A stretch of DNA of 64,000 nucleotides. Origin: Mesostigma viride (Eukaryota; Streptophyta; Mesostigmatophyceae; Mesostigmatales; Mesostigmataceae). Shown here one piece after another: positions 51,061-62,502 of the stretch. Position 1 is the stretch's first letter. Every line of letters begins with the position of its first letter. The position numbers were made by a program, and so were the translations under genes. Location of the stretch: positions 2,158,287 to 2,222,286 of the forward strand of contig RPFO01000406.1 of NCBI GenBank assembly GCA_009746045.1, written 5' to 3'. The notes under the pieces were generated by a model, which was not told the DNA's origin, did no database searches, and saw nothing but the letters and a program-made list of their open reading frames with translations.

Positions 51061-53866
51061 GAGCTATGCAGCCGCTGGGCATACTCTATACCATGTATTT
51101 GGGCGCTCTAAACAGGCAGAAATGTTTGCTTGAAAGCTAGGTAAGCAGCCTCTGTTGGAGTCCTGCACTGCAGCTGCTGAGAACTGTGTCTGTCAGGAGA
51201 ATCAGATTCACCCACCACGGTCCCACGCTAGAGAGCCTGCTAGAGAGCGGGGGATATCCAAGTAGATATACAGCACATGCGTGGTTTGTATCTGTTGGTG
51301 GGGGTGGATAGGTTCAGCCGGTATGGGCTGTTGACCATCCTGCCTGGCATGGATGAGCATCACTTGTTGTTGGGTCTCCAGTCTTTGTTGCCATGCTTTG
51401 GGGTGTACACCTTGGTGCAAGCTGACTTGCAGTTTGACTGCTTGAGAAAGCATGCTGATCAGCTTCCGTGTAAGCTGGTAGTGGTCCCTAGAGAGAGTCA
51501 TGGGCAGCAGGGGCTGTAGAGAGATCTATCCGTGAGGTAAAGACAGTGGTGCTAGCAGCAAAGACTGTGCCAGTGGTAGCATCTGCTTTGGAAAAGGCAG
51601 CCTGGTGCAAGGGGATTGAGGAACAGCTTAACCACAGGGTAAACTATTACTATGATGGTGTGGCAGTCTCTCCCTTAGCAGCGCAGTTTGGGTTGTTGTC
51701 CCCAGAGGTAGTGGGTGCCTGCCTGAGAAAGGCAGATAGAGTGTTTGCTCGGCTGAGGCGCAAGGACAAGGGCTGGAAAAATGCTGAGGCCCCTTGTGGG
51801 AATGGGGGTCAGGATGTGGAAGGAGCCATCAATACCAGGCAAGCGTGGCAAGTGGCAGGATGGGCTGGTAACCCAGTTGGATGAGGCCAACCATTCTTGT
51901 CTGGTAGCCTTGGACAAGGATCCTAGGCGCGTGTACAGGTTGTCCTGGGCTCACATCCGAGAGAAAGGCCAAGTGCAATCTGGCCTGTAGACGGCCCTGA
52001 GCCTCCCTTGGAGGTTGAGGCTCAGGAGGAGAGCCAGGCAGTAGATGCTAACCCTCCATGCTTGGATGATGGTCTGTCCTGGATGGACGAGGGTGAGCTG
52101 GAATCTGCTGCATCAACTGTCACAAGGCCAGTAGGGGGCCAGGGCTGGACCAAAGCCCAAGGGGCTCCTCATGGCGGACGTCATCCGGGCATTGATGAGC
52201 GGCAAGCGTGATCCCAAGGTATCTAAGCTCACGGGGTGGGGGTCATGCTGGGCAGCAACATTAGAGGTGGATACCAACTCGCAGGTGTCCATTCTGAGGG
52301 CTGAGGATGCTGCAAGGTTGCAGATGTCTGTAGCCGGTTGCCCAGCCGTGTCTGATTTCTCGAGGAATGTGTCCATGAAAGTTCTGGGGGAGGTGAGTGT
52401 GCCTATTCTGGGGGTGCCCACGGTGTTCTGTGTGGTAGAGGGCTATGAGGGTCCAGCCATACTGGGGCAGAATTTCTTATGCCAGCCGGAGGTGACGATA
52501 ACCTCTGAGGAATTGGCACTAGAAGGGCAGGGTAGTTTACCCCTCCAGAGATATCGCTACTCCCAGGGACTTAGTGTGGCTGTAAGGGCTGTGAAGGGTG
52601 TTGCAGTGGAGGGGCCTGATTCTAAGGAGCCCATTGCTAAGGACCTGCTGATCATCCCAACTACGTTTGACCCACGCCAGTTGGGGGTGCAGAGGTACCA
52701 GATCCCTGGAACGAGTCCTGTACCTTGGCGCAAGCTAGTGGAGATGATGCAAAGCCCCAAGATGGCTAAGGCATGGACTCCTGGCTTCGTTGCTTCTGGG
52801 CATGAGTGGATGATTGCCAACTGTGCAGAGCCTGTAGAGGTCCTCCCTGAGGATCACCAGCTGCTCAGATTGATGTTTGTCCTCAAGCTCAAACAGGTAG
52901 ATGGTGTCGAGGTGCCACATGTCAGACCAATTGCAACCGAGTACCATGGCACTAGACAGATAGCAGATGAGGAGCTCTATACTCCAGGGATGCTGCATGA
53001 CACGTGGAGAATGTTGTTGTGTGTTTTCTTATCCTTCCTGGTCAAAGGCATTGCCTATGGCTCTGCTTTGATAGATTTCAAGGGGGCTTTTCTCAAGGTG
53101 ACCAGGAAGAGGCTAGGGAGACATGGCGAACAATACCACCTTTCTTTGATAAGTGTGCCTGCTGTGTTAAGTGTCCCTGCAGGAGCCCATTACCCGGCCA
53201 AGGGGTGCTACCATACGCGGTATGTTGGCATGGTTGGCTAGCATTTGTGCGCCTGACCTGCTGGTCTTGAGTCGGTTGACAGATTCCCAGCTGGTCGAGG
53301 TGGGTGTTGAGAGTGTGATGCAATCTGTGAGGATGTCTCCACCTCTCATCTTGGGTCCTTTGGATTAGTACAGGCCCTTTGACATGGTTCTCTATGTGGA
53401 CAGTTCTATGGATAGTAGGAAGGTCACAGAGGTCAGGGGGCGGGCAGCAGCATTAATCACCCTGGTGCAGGAACAGTCCTCTCTGGTCTGCTGGTACAGT
53501 CGGTTGCAGAATAGGGTAACCCCCAGCAGTGACATTGCTGAGTGCAGAGCAATCTGTGAGGGGCTGCACACAGCCCTTTACTTGAGGGAGCTTTTCTACC
53601 AGCTATGTAAGGTAGCTTCCTGTCGGTTGCAGATGCACACACTGGTGAAAACTGGCAGCATGGGCATGGTGCAGTTCGTGCACAGGCAGCTGGCCAGAAG
53701 CAGGGACCTTGATTATCTGTTGCTCAAGGCACTGTCCTGCTTAGCTGACATTGAACATGTGGCTGGCCTGGATAACCCTGCAGATGCTCTCACCAAGCTT
53801 GAGGAGAAGGCCGTGCAGCAGTACCCTCTGCTCCGTGGGCTCATGGGCCCCATGGTGGGGTGCTAG
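51061..53866 (+). pseudogene. pol: Copia-3 Pol, broken: integrase, protease-like, RT remnant, RNase H
   Basis: The zinc motif has lost its second His (FGRSKQ where Copia-1 has FGHAAQ). The integrase core is at about 51256-51560 (VDIQ, ADLQF, then a 1-bp deletion before the Glu). The protease-like domain is at about 52250-52480 (LEVDTNSQVSIL, AILGQNFL). RT is at about 52900-53150 (LIDFKGAFL), followed by a frame change and a deletion removing the catalytic box. RNase H is at 53384-53790 (YVDSSMDS, AECRA, KTGSMGM, NPADALTK), where the third catalytic Asp is Gly. A premature stop occurs at 53367. This copy could not encode an active RT. Confidence 0.8.
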
Positions 53867-54810
53867 GGAGACCAACGCCTTGCTCTGAGGTGGGATGTGT
53901 CCCGGTGGGCTGGGTAGCCAGAAATGGCTGACAGCAGGTTCTTCAGGGTTCGTACACCCTGCTGAACAGGGGTCAGGGTGGAGTCACTCCCCTGGCTGAG
54001 AATATCGCCTGGCCCTGTCATGGGGTTGCAGAAGGGTCTTAAGGACCTTGTAACCGGCCTTGGGTCTTCATGGAATGGACCCTGAAAGGGCAGCCCAAAT
54101 GTTGGCTCTTACAGGTTGCTGTACATTTGTTTATATTCTCTGTAACCAACCTGTTGCATGCTAATAAAACCCTGGTTGTGTGACCATGTTGGACGTGGTT
54201 GCCAGGGAGCCTCATTATGGGTTATTCTCTCTATATTAATAAGTCATAATCGTGTTATCTCCATTTCATGTTTGTTTGTAATGTACAGTTCCAGGAGCTG
54301 TTCCAAACCTGGAGGATATGGGGTGGGGTTCGATTCCCCAGCTGACCACAGCCTGGCATGTGTGAATCCTGAGTTTATCCCTCAGTGAGGACATGGGCTC
54401 CCCAGTTTGGCAAGCATTAACTGGGCTCTATCCGTGTCTGTTGAATGAAAAGGAAGGGGAATGGTTGTGAGCGGGCGCCTCTGATACGGGCGCCTGTGAT
54501 AACTGGAAAGGACCAGGAACTCACAATAATACGTATCATAACTTCCTCTGTCCAAGTTCAGCTGCCTGGATGTAGAGACCTCACTTTTCTCCTCAACCAG
54601 GTTCCCAAAAGAAAGGGTTGGGGGCTGACATCTGGGTCAGGGCTGGGCCTTGGAACCAATGTTGGCTCTGGACTAATCTTTGGGTAAAACCTCAAGTTCC
54701 AAAAGAAGGGCAGCCCTGGCCTCTGGGAGAGGTCAGGAGTCTGTGGCATGAGTGAGCATGGCTGATTGGAATCTCAGGCTGGTCCAGCCTCCAAAACAAG
54801 AAAGGGTTGG
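53867..54810 (+). other. Copia-3 3' UTR with T-arm-like motif and polypurine tract
   Basis: Non-coding. It contains TGGGGTTCGATTCCCCA (54324-54340), a perfect 5-bp stem with a 7-nt TTCGATT loop, identical to a tRNA T-arm; its core also occurs in the Copia-1 3' UTR. The tract AACAAGAAAGGGTTGG (54795-54810) precedes the 3' LTR. Confidence 0.7.
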
Positions 54811-55475
54811 AGTTAGCATATTGGGACGCCAATGTGCTAGTTGGATGCAGGATGAGGAGACCTTTCTAACGCCGTACTGACCGCCTGAAACAGACAAGGG
54901 ACGTGAGAGTTATCAGGTCCCGAAGTACTGCCGACCGGCGGCGGTGGCAGTGCACACCGAGGTCGCCGTGGACAGGACACGTGGCAGGCAGGGCCTGCAC
55001 AGGCTTAGCCTGGACCATCACGTGACTAAGGTCCACGGAGGCTGAGGACGCAACGGTCCTGTGGCTAAGTAGAGACCAGTAGGCCAGTCGCGGGCTCTGC
55101 AAGGATACGCATCCGTGCAGAGCTGTGACAGGAACTGGTGATACCTAGTCACGGGATGTCAGAGGTCCTTAACGCTACCTGCAGCGAGGATGCAAGGTAG
55201 CGGTAAGCTGAGCTCTGGCAAGGTAGCGGTGCACTGTGCGAGGCCGACGGGAGATGCCTTAGGGCACGATGGAAATGAGGTAACATAAAGCTATGGCCTA
55301 AGGCAGGTCAAGGCAGTTCTTTGCCGACGCACCGTGGTTGTCACTTGGAGTGAGCAAGCCAGCGAGAGCGTTACCTGGGGCGAGGAGCAAAGGTTGCAAG
55401 CTACGCGACCTAGGTCCTAACAGTCGCGACAAGGACCAGGAGCTCACAGCAGCTGCCTGGCCGGAGTCGCTAAAT
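54811..55475 (+). repeat. Copia-3 3' LTR
   Basis: 665 bp, almost identical to 47901-48565, followed by the GCTGA duplication and the resumed Copia-2 pol. Confidence 0.92.
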
Positions 55476-55480
55476 GCTGA

Positions 55481-57489
55481 TCCAGCATTAATTTTTCCTG
55501 AGGATGATACCGTGCTAGTGCAATCAGCAGGGCCCTGTGCAGTTGTTCATTGGCCATGCCTGGCAAGGGTTCTATCACCACAAACCTAGACCAGGCATCT
55601 TTTAGGACCAAGTAATACACCGTGTCCTTCACCAGGTGTATCACATCCCCTACTAGCTTTCCTCTAGCCAGTGGTGGGGTGGCCACATGCCATCTCTTGG
55701 GTTTAGGTGCATGCAGTTGGCACGCTTCACAGTGCTTCCTGACATGCCTGCACATTTGTTCCAGGTCACGGCCATCAATTTTGTTGGCCAGCCTTTCTGC
55801 CACTGCCTCATGCCCCATTGCCTTGTGTAGCTGTTGGGCTAACCTGGCATAGGAGATAACCTTATCTGCTGCTGCATCTAAGGAGGCTATAGTGGGATCT
55901 TGGGCCACCTGTGCTAACGTCATGTCATAAGCCAGGTCCCAATCCACTTCCTCACTGTCAGGCAACACAGAGCAAATAGAAGGTACACGGCCATTGAGAA
56001 ACCAGGGTACAGGAGACTTACAGTCGTCCTGAGTGCTGGCTTGTTTTGTGGGGCGCCCCGTCGAGGCTCCCTTCCTGGGCTTGTTGCAGCGTCCCCCTGC
56101 AGGTAACGGGTGGCGGGGCTCCCAGCAACCTGGGCACACATCCACATCAGATCCAAGTTCGGGTTTGACCTTCCAGCAATCATCCCTCTCATGCCCCTTG
56201 CATGAGCACCTGGTGCAGTACAGGGTGGAGTCATGAGGCTTACCTTTCTGACTAGGCCCCTGGTCCGAGGGCCCTGCCTTACTGCCTGGGTTCCCCTTTC
56301 CCCCCTTGTCTGATTTCCCCTGCTGCTTGGATGACCCCCCTGCCTTCTTACCTTGCTGGGGACCCTTGAACAACGCCTTGACCTGAGCTACCACCTCCTT
56401 GATGAGCTTCTTCCTGCTAGGACCTGCACCGTCCTGACCACCCCCCCCTTGGACCTTGTTAACCTTGGGTTCCTTGACAGTTGAGAAGGGTTCTAGGCTC
56501 TGCTGAATGAACAACATGGCCCCCCTAAAATCATCCCACTTGTCTTTAAGGCCAGCCAGCACAACTGCATTGGTGTTCTTGTCCAGCTCAGCTTTGGTGA
56601 GCCACTGATGGATCAGGTACTTAGAGTTGAGTTTCTTCAACTCCTCGTCCCTGTCTATGTACAGGACATACTGTTTGTTGTCACGTACGTAGTCCGACTT
56701 GTTGACTTTGTACGAGGCCAACCAGTTGAACCCCTTGAGAGCCTGCAGGTGTTCACCCTTGGTCAACAGCCCTTTTAGGTCTGCTATGAATTCTGTGAAG
56801 ATTTGCACCTCCTCAGCCCCAGGTGTGCTAGCCCTCCTCTCATACATCTGGACCATTTGTTTTATGCTAGGTGCAGATTGGTGGATCGTGTTAGACACCC
56901 TGAGAGCAGGAAACCAATCACGGATGTTATCATGGGACCAGGAATGTTCTATCTTGAAAAGAAACTCAAGTGCATCCTCCTGCACAAATCCCTCAGCTAG
57001 ACCTGGGAAGGTAATCCTATCTTCCCTACGGGATGCATCAAACCTGGGTCGCTGTGGTACAGCGACAGCCGCTTGTGGTTGAGGTTGCTGCTGCTGCTGC
57101 TGCTGCTGCGGTTGCTGTTGCTGATGCTGCCGCTGCTGCTGCTGCTGCTGCTGCTGTGGCTGATGCTGTGGCTGCTGCTGCTGCTGGGTTGTCGCTCCAG
57201 CGTTGCTGCCGCCCGCCATACCCCCGGTGCTTGCTGGTGCCCCTCCCTCTGGTGCTCCCCCGTCCTTCCCCTCGTCACCATCCTCCTCTGGATGCGACCG
57301 CTGGGGCGTAGACGATGGTCCACACCCCTCCTGCCACTTTCCTTGGCGGACCCGCTTGGCGGCCCTCAGCAGTTGCTCTACTGCCTCTGCTGCCCGCGCC
57401 CGCTTGGTCGGGTTGGCCTCCGCTGCGTCCAGCTCCTGGTGGAGTAGTGCAGCGATGCGGTCCAGCTCCAGGTCCGTGTCGGTCTGCAA
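55481..57489 (-). CDS. gag: Copia-2 Gag-Pol, first part: capsid, zinc knuckle, integrase start
   Basis: One continuous minus-strand frame from ATG 57489. It has a helical N-terminus and a long polyglutamine tract (CAG-rich, about 57080-57185) that is a microsatellite inside the gene. A capsid-like region follows (FPGLAEGFVQEDALEFLFKI, HQWLTKAELDKNTN). Next are a Lys/Gly/Gln-rich segment, the zinc knuckle CTRCSCKGHERDDC, the GAG-pre-integrase H-H-C-C (LHKAMGHEAV, CRHVRKHCEAC) and the integrase core (VGDVIHLVKD, RFVVIEPLPGM, LMLDQ). Copia-3 then interrupts. No protease lies between gag and integrase, as in Copia-1. Confidence 0.85.
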
Positions 57490-57546
57490 AGTGTATTTGG
57501 GTGGGGGGGGTGGGGGGTGGGGTGTGTCTGCGCCAGCGCGAACACG

Positions 57547-58827
57547 CTAACGCGCGTTTAACAAGGCCGCTCCTCGCTGGGCTCTTGCTGGCTGCGGGGT
57601 GCGCATGAAGTCCAGTACCGCGTCCTCGGGCAGCGGCTCATGTGGCGCCAGACCACGCTCAAAACGGATGGCGTCTCCGAATTCTCCCTGCAGAGCCCAG
57701 GTCCTGGCCGCCTCCTGATACCTGCGCAGAGCCCGCTCCTCCTTACGCATGCGCCTGTCTAAGGCACGTGCGTTCCGCCTGCTCTTCCTCGCCAGCCTGG
57801 CCTCCTGCTCCCTCCTCGCCGGGCCCACCATTGCTGCCAGTGCCGCCTCCGACCTCTTCATGGCCGCGTCCAGACGCGCCTGATGACGCCGGGTCTTCTC
57901 CGTGGCATCGTGCGCCTTCGCACGAAGTCGCCGCAGCTCCCTATTATGCTGCGCCTCCCTGGCTGCACGCTCCCTAGCCAAACTGTTCTCAGCCATGGAC
58001 CGCACCATTGCCCGCTTTGCCTTCCGCTGGCAATGCCTGGTGTACTCGATCTTGGCCAGTCGCTCGGCCTCGACCATGGCCGGGTCCATCAAAACCAGCT
58101 CCTCACCCCGCGCTCCTGGCTGCATCTCCACCGAGGAGTCTGTCTCCTGCAATACATCCCCAGCCATGCGCCGAAAGGTGCGCGCTGTGCGCCTGTGCGC
58201 AAAGGTGAAGAGCTCGTTCTTCTTGCGGAGAACGTAGGGGGGCGCCTCTTGCGCTCCTGTCGGCCCCGCGCGCAAACCCGCCCTCGCTACTCGATCCCGC
58301 TCCAGCTGCCGCTCCGCGAGCTCCCGGGCTATTCTGTCTATCTCAGTCTCCGCCCGCAGCTGAGCCTCGCGCTGAGCCTCCAGCTCGCGCTGCTGCTCCA
58401 GCTCCTTGCGCAGCTGGGCCTCCTGCCGAAGGCGCTCTGCCTCTCGGCGGAGCAGCTCCTCGCGCTTCTCCCTGTCCTCCGGCAACTCGAGATCCACGAG
58501 GTCCTCGTCCTCGTCGTAGCCATCCGACGGGATATCCCCCAGTACCGGCACCACCCTCCCCGGCCCCGTAACCAGCTCGGGTGCCGTGGGCTGCCCTTCA
58601 GCCGGTGGTGCAGAGGGACGCCAGACGTTGTATATCGGCGGCCTCGCCGCCAGCTGATCCAGGAACCGCGGGTCCTCGTCCGAAGACGAGCGACCACTGC
58701 CGGCATCGCTGCCAGCGTGATCACCCCTACCCTTCCGGCCCCGCACTGCCGCCCGGTAGTCCAAATCTTCGGACGACGGGGACAGGCTTGACTCCGAAGA
58801 GCCCTCACGATCAGAAACGTTCGACAT
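57547..58827 (-). CDS. Copia-2 leader ORF, highly charged coiled-coil protein
   Basis: A 426-aa intact frame from ATG 58827, 50 nt inside the 5' LTR boundary, that ends 57 nt before gag. The first 110 residues are acidic and Ser-rich. About residues 115-195 form a long Glu/Arg/Leu helix with heptad character (REKREELLRREAERLRQEAQ). A second Arg/Ala-rich helical region spans about 265-395. No catalytic motif is visible. It could be a matrix-like or assembly factor, or an N-terminal Gag piece separated by a stop. Copia-1 has an unrelated-looking ORF at the same position. Confidence 0.65.
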   Translation of the reverse strand: MSNVSDREGSSESSLSPSSEDLDYRAAVRGRKGRGDHAGSDAGSGRSSSDEDPRFLDQLAARPPIYNVWRPSAPPAEGQPTAPELVTGPGRVVPVLGDIPSDGYDEDEDLVDLELPEDREKREELLRREAERLRQEAQLRKELEQQRELEAQREAQLRAETEIDRIARELAERQLERDRVARAGLRAGPTGAQEAPPYVLRKKNELFTFAHRRTARTFRRMAGDVLQETDSSVEMQPGARGEELVLMDPAMVEAERLAKIEYTRHCQRKAKRAMVRSMAENSLARERAAREAQHNRELRRLRAKAHDATEKTRRHQARLDAAMKRSEAALAAMVGPARREQEARLARKSRRNARALDRRMRKEERALRRYQEAARTWALQGEFGDAIRFERGLAPHEPLPEDAVLDFMRTPQPARAQRGAALLNAR

Positions 58828-58876
58828 TTTAAAATGATAGAGTAGTATAAAAACTGTGAGAGTTTTTATAAATGCA

Positions 58877-59397
58877 AGTTATGGCACTCGTGCAATGGAT
58901 GCGAACGTGTGTTGGATTATGCAATGGCTGGCATAATATCAACCCATGCAAGCTTGCCAAGCTGGATTGCATGGGCACGAAGGTTAGGGTAACCTAGCTA
59001 TCCTGCACTAGTGCTAACCAATGAGATGCTGGCTCCGTCCAGCTAGATCTACTCCAGCTATGACTGATACGATGCCCGCAGGCACCGACTGCCTAACAGC
59101 ACTACGTGGATGGTCCTGGACCTCCCCTAGGACCTCCGTACAGGACTAGCACTGCAATCACCTTGTGGTCTGCATCACAGCTCATAAACCCTACCACGTG
59201 AATACCCACGTGCGTGTGCCCTACATATCTCAGTGCTAATATCTAGCACCCACGTGCCCAATATGGCACGTGCGGATCTAAACCCTAGTAGAGATATGTC
59301 CAGTGTACTACACCACCGTCCATGTCCGTATCCCACTTGGGAGACGGGGACAACGCCACGTGTACTGATAGTCTAGGCCTGAAGTCCTAGAATAACT
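58877..59397 (-). repeat. Copia-2 5' LTR
   Basis: 521 bp, uninterrupted. On the minus strand it runs AGTTATTCTAGG to GCCATAACT and is followed to the right by the AGCCT duplication (59398-59402). It is rich in CACGTG motifs. Confidence 0.9.
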
Positions 59398-59402
59398 AGC
59401 CT

Positions 59403-60625
59403 GTATGGCAAACGTGGTGTTGCACGGATGCAACATGCCGTTTGTGGTAAATATAAATTATCCGTCCCGGTCGATCGGCGCCGACCGTAATCCGGCGCCA
59501 GTGCCGAGGCCATAGTAGTTGGCAGCCGAGGCAACCCGTGTGGAAGTATAAGTGTAGAAGTTTTGCTGACGAACTTGGCCTTTGCGCCGTAGGCAGACCT
59601 AGCGCCTGAACGGGAGTTACGGGACAGCCAAGTGGCACTGCACATGCGTTATGATGGTACCTACGGACATTTGGATATTTTTCAGGAGAGGCCTCTAGCC
59701 GTACTGGTCTTTAATGTGTTCTAGACGGTTCGAGAAGCCCGTCCCCGCGGACCTCACGTCATGCCTGGTTGGCAGCGCCAGGCGCAGCCGCCAACGGGGA
59801 CGAAGGGACAAAATAGGAAGGCACGAGCTATGCCAGCAATCCGGACCTTGTATCGTAATTTACCACGTTGCTCTACAGATTATTTACCATCGCTTAATCC
59901 TGGAGTGTAAATCTCCTGTGGGCTCGAGTGTGAATCCCTCGCCTACTGGGTGTAAGTCTTCCCGCATTGAGTGTTTTAATCTGTGTGGTGACATTGTAAT
60001 ATACGAAACCGGTTTTCCGGGTTTGAGCTTATTCGTATTGTGTGACGAGTATTCTTAAGCCACCATCGTGCGCTGTGACGCATAGGAAGTCAAAGGTCTT
60101 TCGCATTCATTCTCAATCATTAAGGCGCTATTCTAAATAGCCATACGTGTTAAACTGGACTCGGAGGAAACTTTCCTAGTGGCCTCTATCCCGTCCCGTT
60201 TTTCTGTAATCTGATCCGGATCAGCAACGGAATTATATAAGGGCCGGAACCCTTACTAATTCCGCTTGCAGTAATTCATTGTGGGGGTCGGATCCCCACA
60301 ATCCTAACTGCCCATACCCGTTACCCATATTGCGGTTCTTGCATGCCCCAACCTGGCCTTGTCCGGTTGACCTAAGGGATTCGTCCGGAAACGAATCTCC
60401 TTATATTGCGTGCTTTAAACGGAAACGCTTTGTGGGTTGCAATTTCACGCATTGTTTGGCGTCTTGGCCATTGCCTCACACCCTATATCTGGGATACTTA
60501 CTGTCAGCTCCGGCAAGCTGCAGTAATATCTCACGTCCTTTAATTGACGTATTTTTTGTGCTTAATTTGTCATCCCGCCAAGGTGACTAAAGGCACATTG
60601 TTCACACTTTACCAGCCACCACGCG
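59403..60625 (+). promoter_or_regulatory. Upstream region of Gypsy-3, probable LTR and leader
   Basis: No coding sequence is recognised. TATATAAGGGCC at about 60233-60244 is a strong TATA-like box, which suggests this stretch contains the Gypsy-3 5' LTR promoter. A perfect hairpin TGTGGGGGTCGGATCCCCACA follows at about 60279-60299. LTR boundaries cannot be set because the 3' LTR is outside the window. Confidence 0.4.
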
Positions 60626-62502
60626 ATGGCTGACGGTATTGAGAGCGAGGGCGACGAGAGGCCCATCGCTTCTCTCCTGCCCCTTCCCTCGTGGCAGCAC
60701 TCGAGGCGGCAGAGAGAGCTACCCAAAATCACTCACGCCCGAGTAGTGAGCGTGGCTCTAGGGGGTCATCCCCAGCACAAACCCCACGTTTGGGAGGGAA
60801 TTCCTCGGCGGCTGCCGGTGCACCACCTGATAGCCCTGTAGTGAATCCCCTTAATGGACCACCAAGTGGAACATCCATCGCGGGATTGTCGGCGGGTCCG
60901 GCCCTTGGTGTAGGAGCCGGCGCGGGGGCGCAGGGGAATAATGTTACCCTGCACTACGGTAGGAGTGGGGCCCTGCCTACGGTGCTGCCGCAACCTACAT
61001 TGGCCACTTGGCCCAGCAGCGCCCCGGCGCCACCCTTGTATGATAGCCGATCGCGGTCTCGCCGCGCTGCGAATCGGGCGTCCTATCATGCGCCTGGACC
61101 CCTTGGGGCTAGCCCCTTCGGCCATGCCTCGCCAAATATGGCTGGGCAGGGCCAGGGCACCGCACGGACCGGTCGGTCTTCCTTCGGGGTCGCAGGGGAG
61201 GCGATTCCCCTCCCCAACTCAGCATACGACCGCCTGGCTCCGGGTGACCCACGAGCGCAGCACCCAGCGGCCACCGCCGCCCATCATTATGCAAGCCGCG
61301 CCCACTACCCACATGGGTATGAGCACCCGGGTGAGGATGAGTGCAGCCCCCCGGCAGGTTACCCGCGTGGGCACACCTCGCAAGGTGTGGCCAGGCCCGG
61401 GAGACCCGCGAGTATCATGGGCCATCATGACGATGATACTCACAATGCAGGGCGACTACCACCGTTGCCCAAGCTGTCGGATATTCCCAAGTTTAAACCC
61501 GACTGCTCGTACCAAGAGTTTGAGGCTTGGGAGATTGCAGTGTCTCAGAAGATCGACATCTGGGAGACATACAATCGCAAGCTCTTGGACGAGGATATCA
61601 AGGTCAAGCTGGTGTCCAGCGAGGCACTGGCTCCCGATGTGAGACAAGCTCTCCATTGCGAAAGCGCCCTGGCCAATGGCTTCCCCAGCAGCTTGGCTGA
61701 ATTATTTCGGCGAGCACGGGCCAAGTACCTGCCACCCGACCAAGACAAGCTGGACCGGGAGGCTTTTGGGGCGTTCAAGCAGGGGAACCTGAGCTATCGG
61801 GAATATATGACCAAGTTCGAGCTTCTAGCTGGGCGGGTTGATGACCTGATGGGCCCAGAAGCCTTGGCAAGGTTCTATGAGGGCTTGCAACCCGAATTCC
61901 GGGATGAGGTGAAGCGGAAATTCGCCCACCTCTCCTGGGCTCAATGGAACCTGCAGGACATCAAGACCTACCTAGCGGAGATAGCTCCCTTGGTGCAGCG
62001 GACCCCAAAACCCCGCGTGAATGCACTGGAACTCAATGAGCTGGGATTCGCCCCCGTGTGGGTGGATGAGCTACAGTGCGAGGTCCTGGACATTAATGCC
62101 TTGGACACTTCCCGGATTCAGTGCTACCACTGCAACCGCGTGGGGCACATCAAACGTGAGTGCCCTGATCTCCCTCCGCTGGACCAGGCCCCGCCTGTGC
62201 AACGCAACAACTTCCAAGCGGCCTCCCCGCAAATGGCCTCGAGGCCACCACCGGCGCGAAATATGCGCACAGCTCCCAGTGCGGGTGAGCGTGCCCGACG
62301 CTTGCAACAAGCGCGCCAACAGCCCCGGCTGTACCAACAACCCAAGGCGCCCCCAAGCGCCTACCAGCAAGCTGGGCATGCCCTCAACCAACTGGATGCC
62401 GCAGACGCGGCCGAGCCTGATGATGGCTCTTCCGCGGCCGCATCCGGCCACCTGCGAGGCACACCGGTGGACGAGGGGCCTGCAGGAGAGGCGTTGGACT
62501 GA
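60626..62502 (+). CDS. gag: Gypsy-3 Gag polyprotein
   Basis: The open frame runs from 60643 to a stop at 62500-62502, but its first in-frame ATG is far inside. The plausible start ATG at 60626 is in another frame and needs a 1-base correction before about 60690. The N-terminal 240 residues are low complexity (Pro/Ala/Gly). A capsid-like domain with DKLDREAFGAFKQGNLSYRE and the segment RDEVKRKFAHLSW follow, matching Gypsy-1 gag in layout. One zinc knuckle CYHCNRVGHIKREC lies near 62123. The tail is Gln/Pro-rich. The element is a diverged, GC-richer relative of Gypsy-1. Confidence 0.83.

Larger units (their letters stand above)
47901..55475 (+). mobile_element. Copia-3: young but defective copia-type element
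   Basis: Two 665-bp LTRs (47901-48565 and 54811-55475) differ at three positions. They are flanked by the 5-bp duplication GCTGA (47896-47900, 55476-55480). It is inserted in the Copia-2 integrase in opposite orientation. The internal region encodes the same domain order as Copia-1 but has many stops, frame changes and a deletion that removes the RT active site. Confidence 0.9.
29483..59397 (-). mobile_element. Copia-2: copia-type element, minus strand, loaded with nested insertions
   Basis: LTRs at 58877-59397 (5') and 29483-31732 (3', interrupted) start AGTTAT and end ATAACT and are flanked by the 5-bp duplication AGCCT (29478-29482, 59398-59402). The internal parts, in minus order, are a coiled-coil ORF, gag and integrase start (55481-57489), integrase end (47480-47895 plus 45422-45444) and protease-like, RT and RNase H (32110-34627). 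Interruptions are Copia-3, a LINE-like element, a 10.8-kb TIR element and a 1.7-kb element in the 3' LTR. The LTRs differ by only about three changes outside the insertion. Confidence 0.88.

Noticed and set aside
54280-54360. A complete tRNA gene
   Set aside because: Only the T-arm is convincing; no acceptor stem, D-arm or anticodon arm could be paired.
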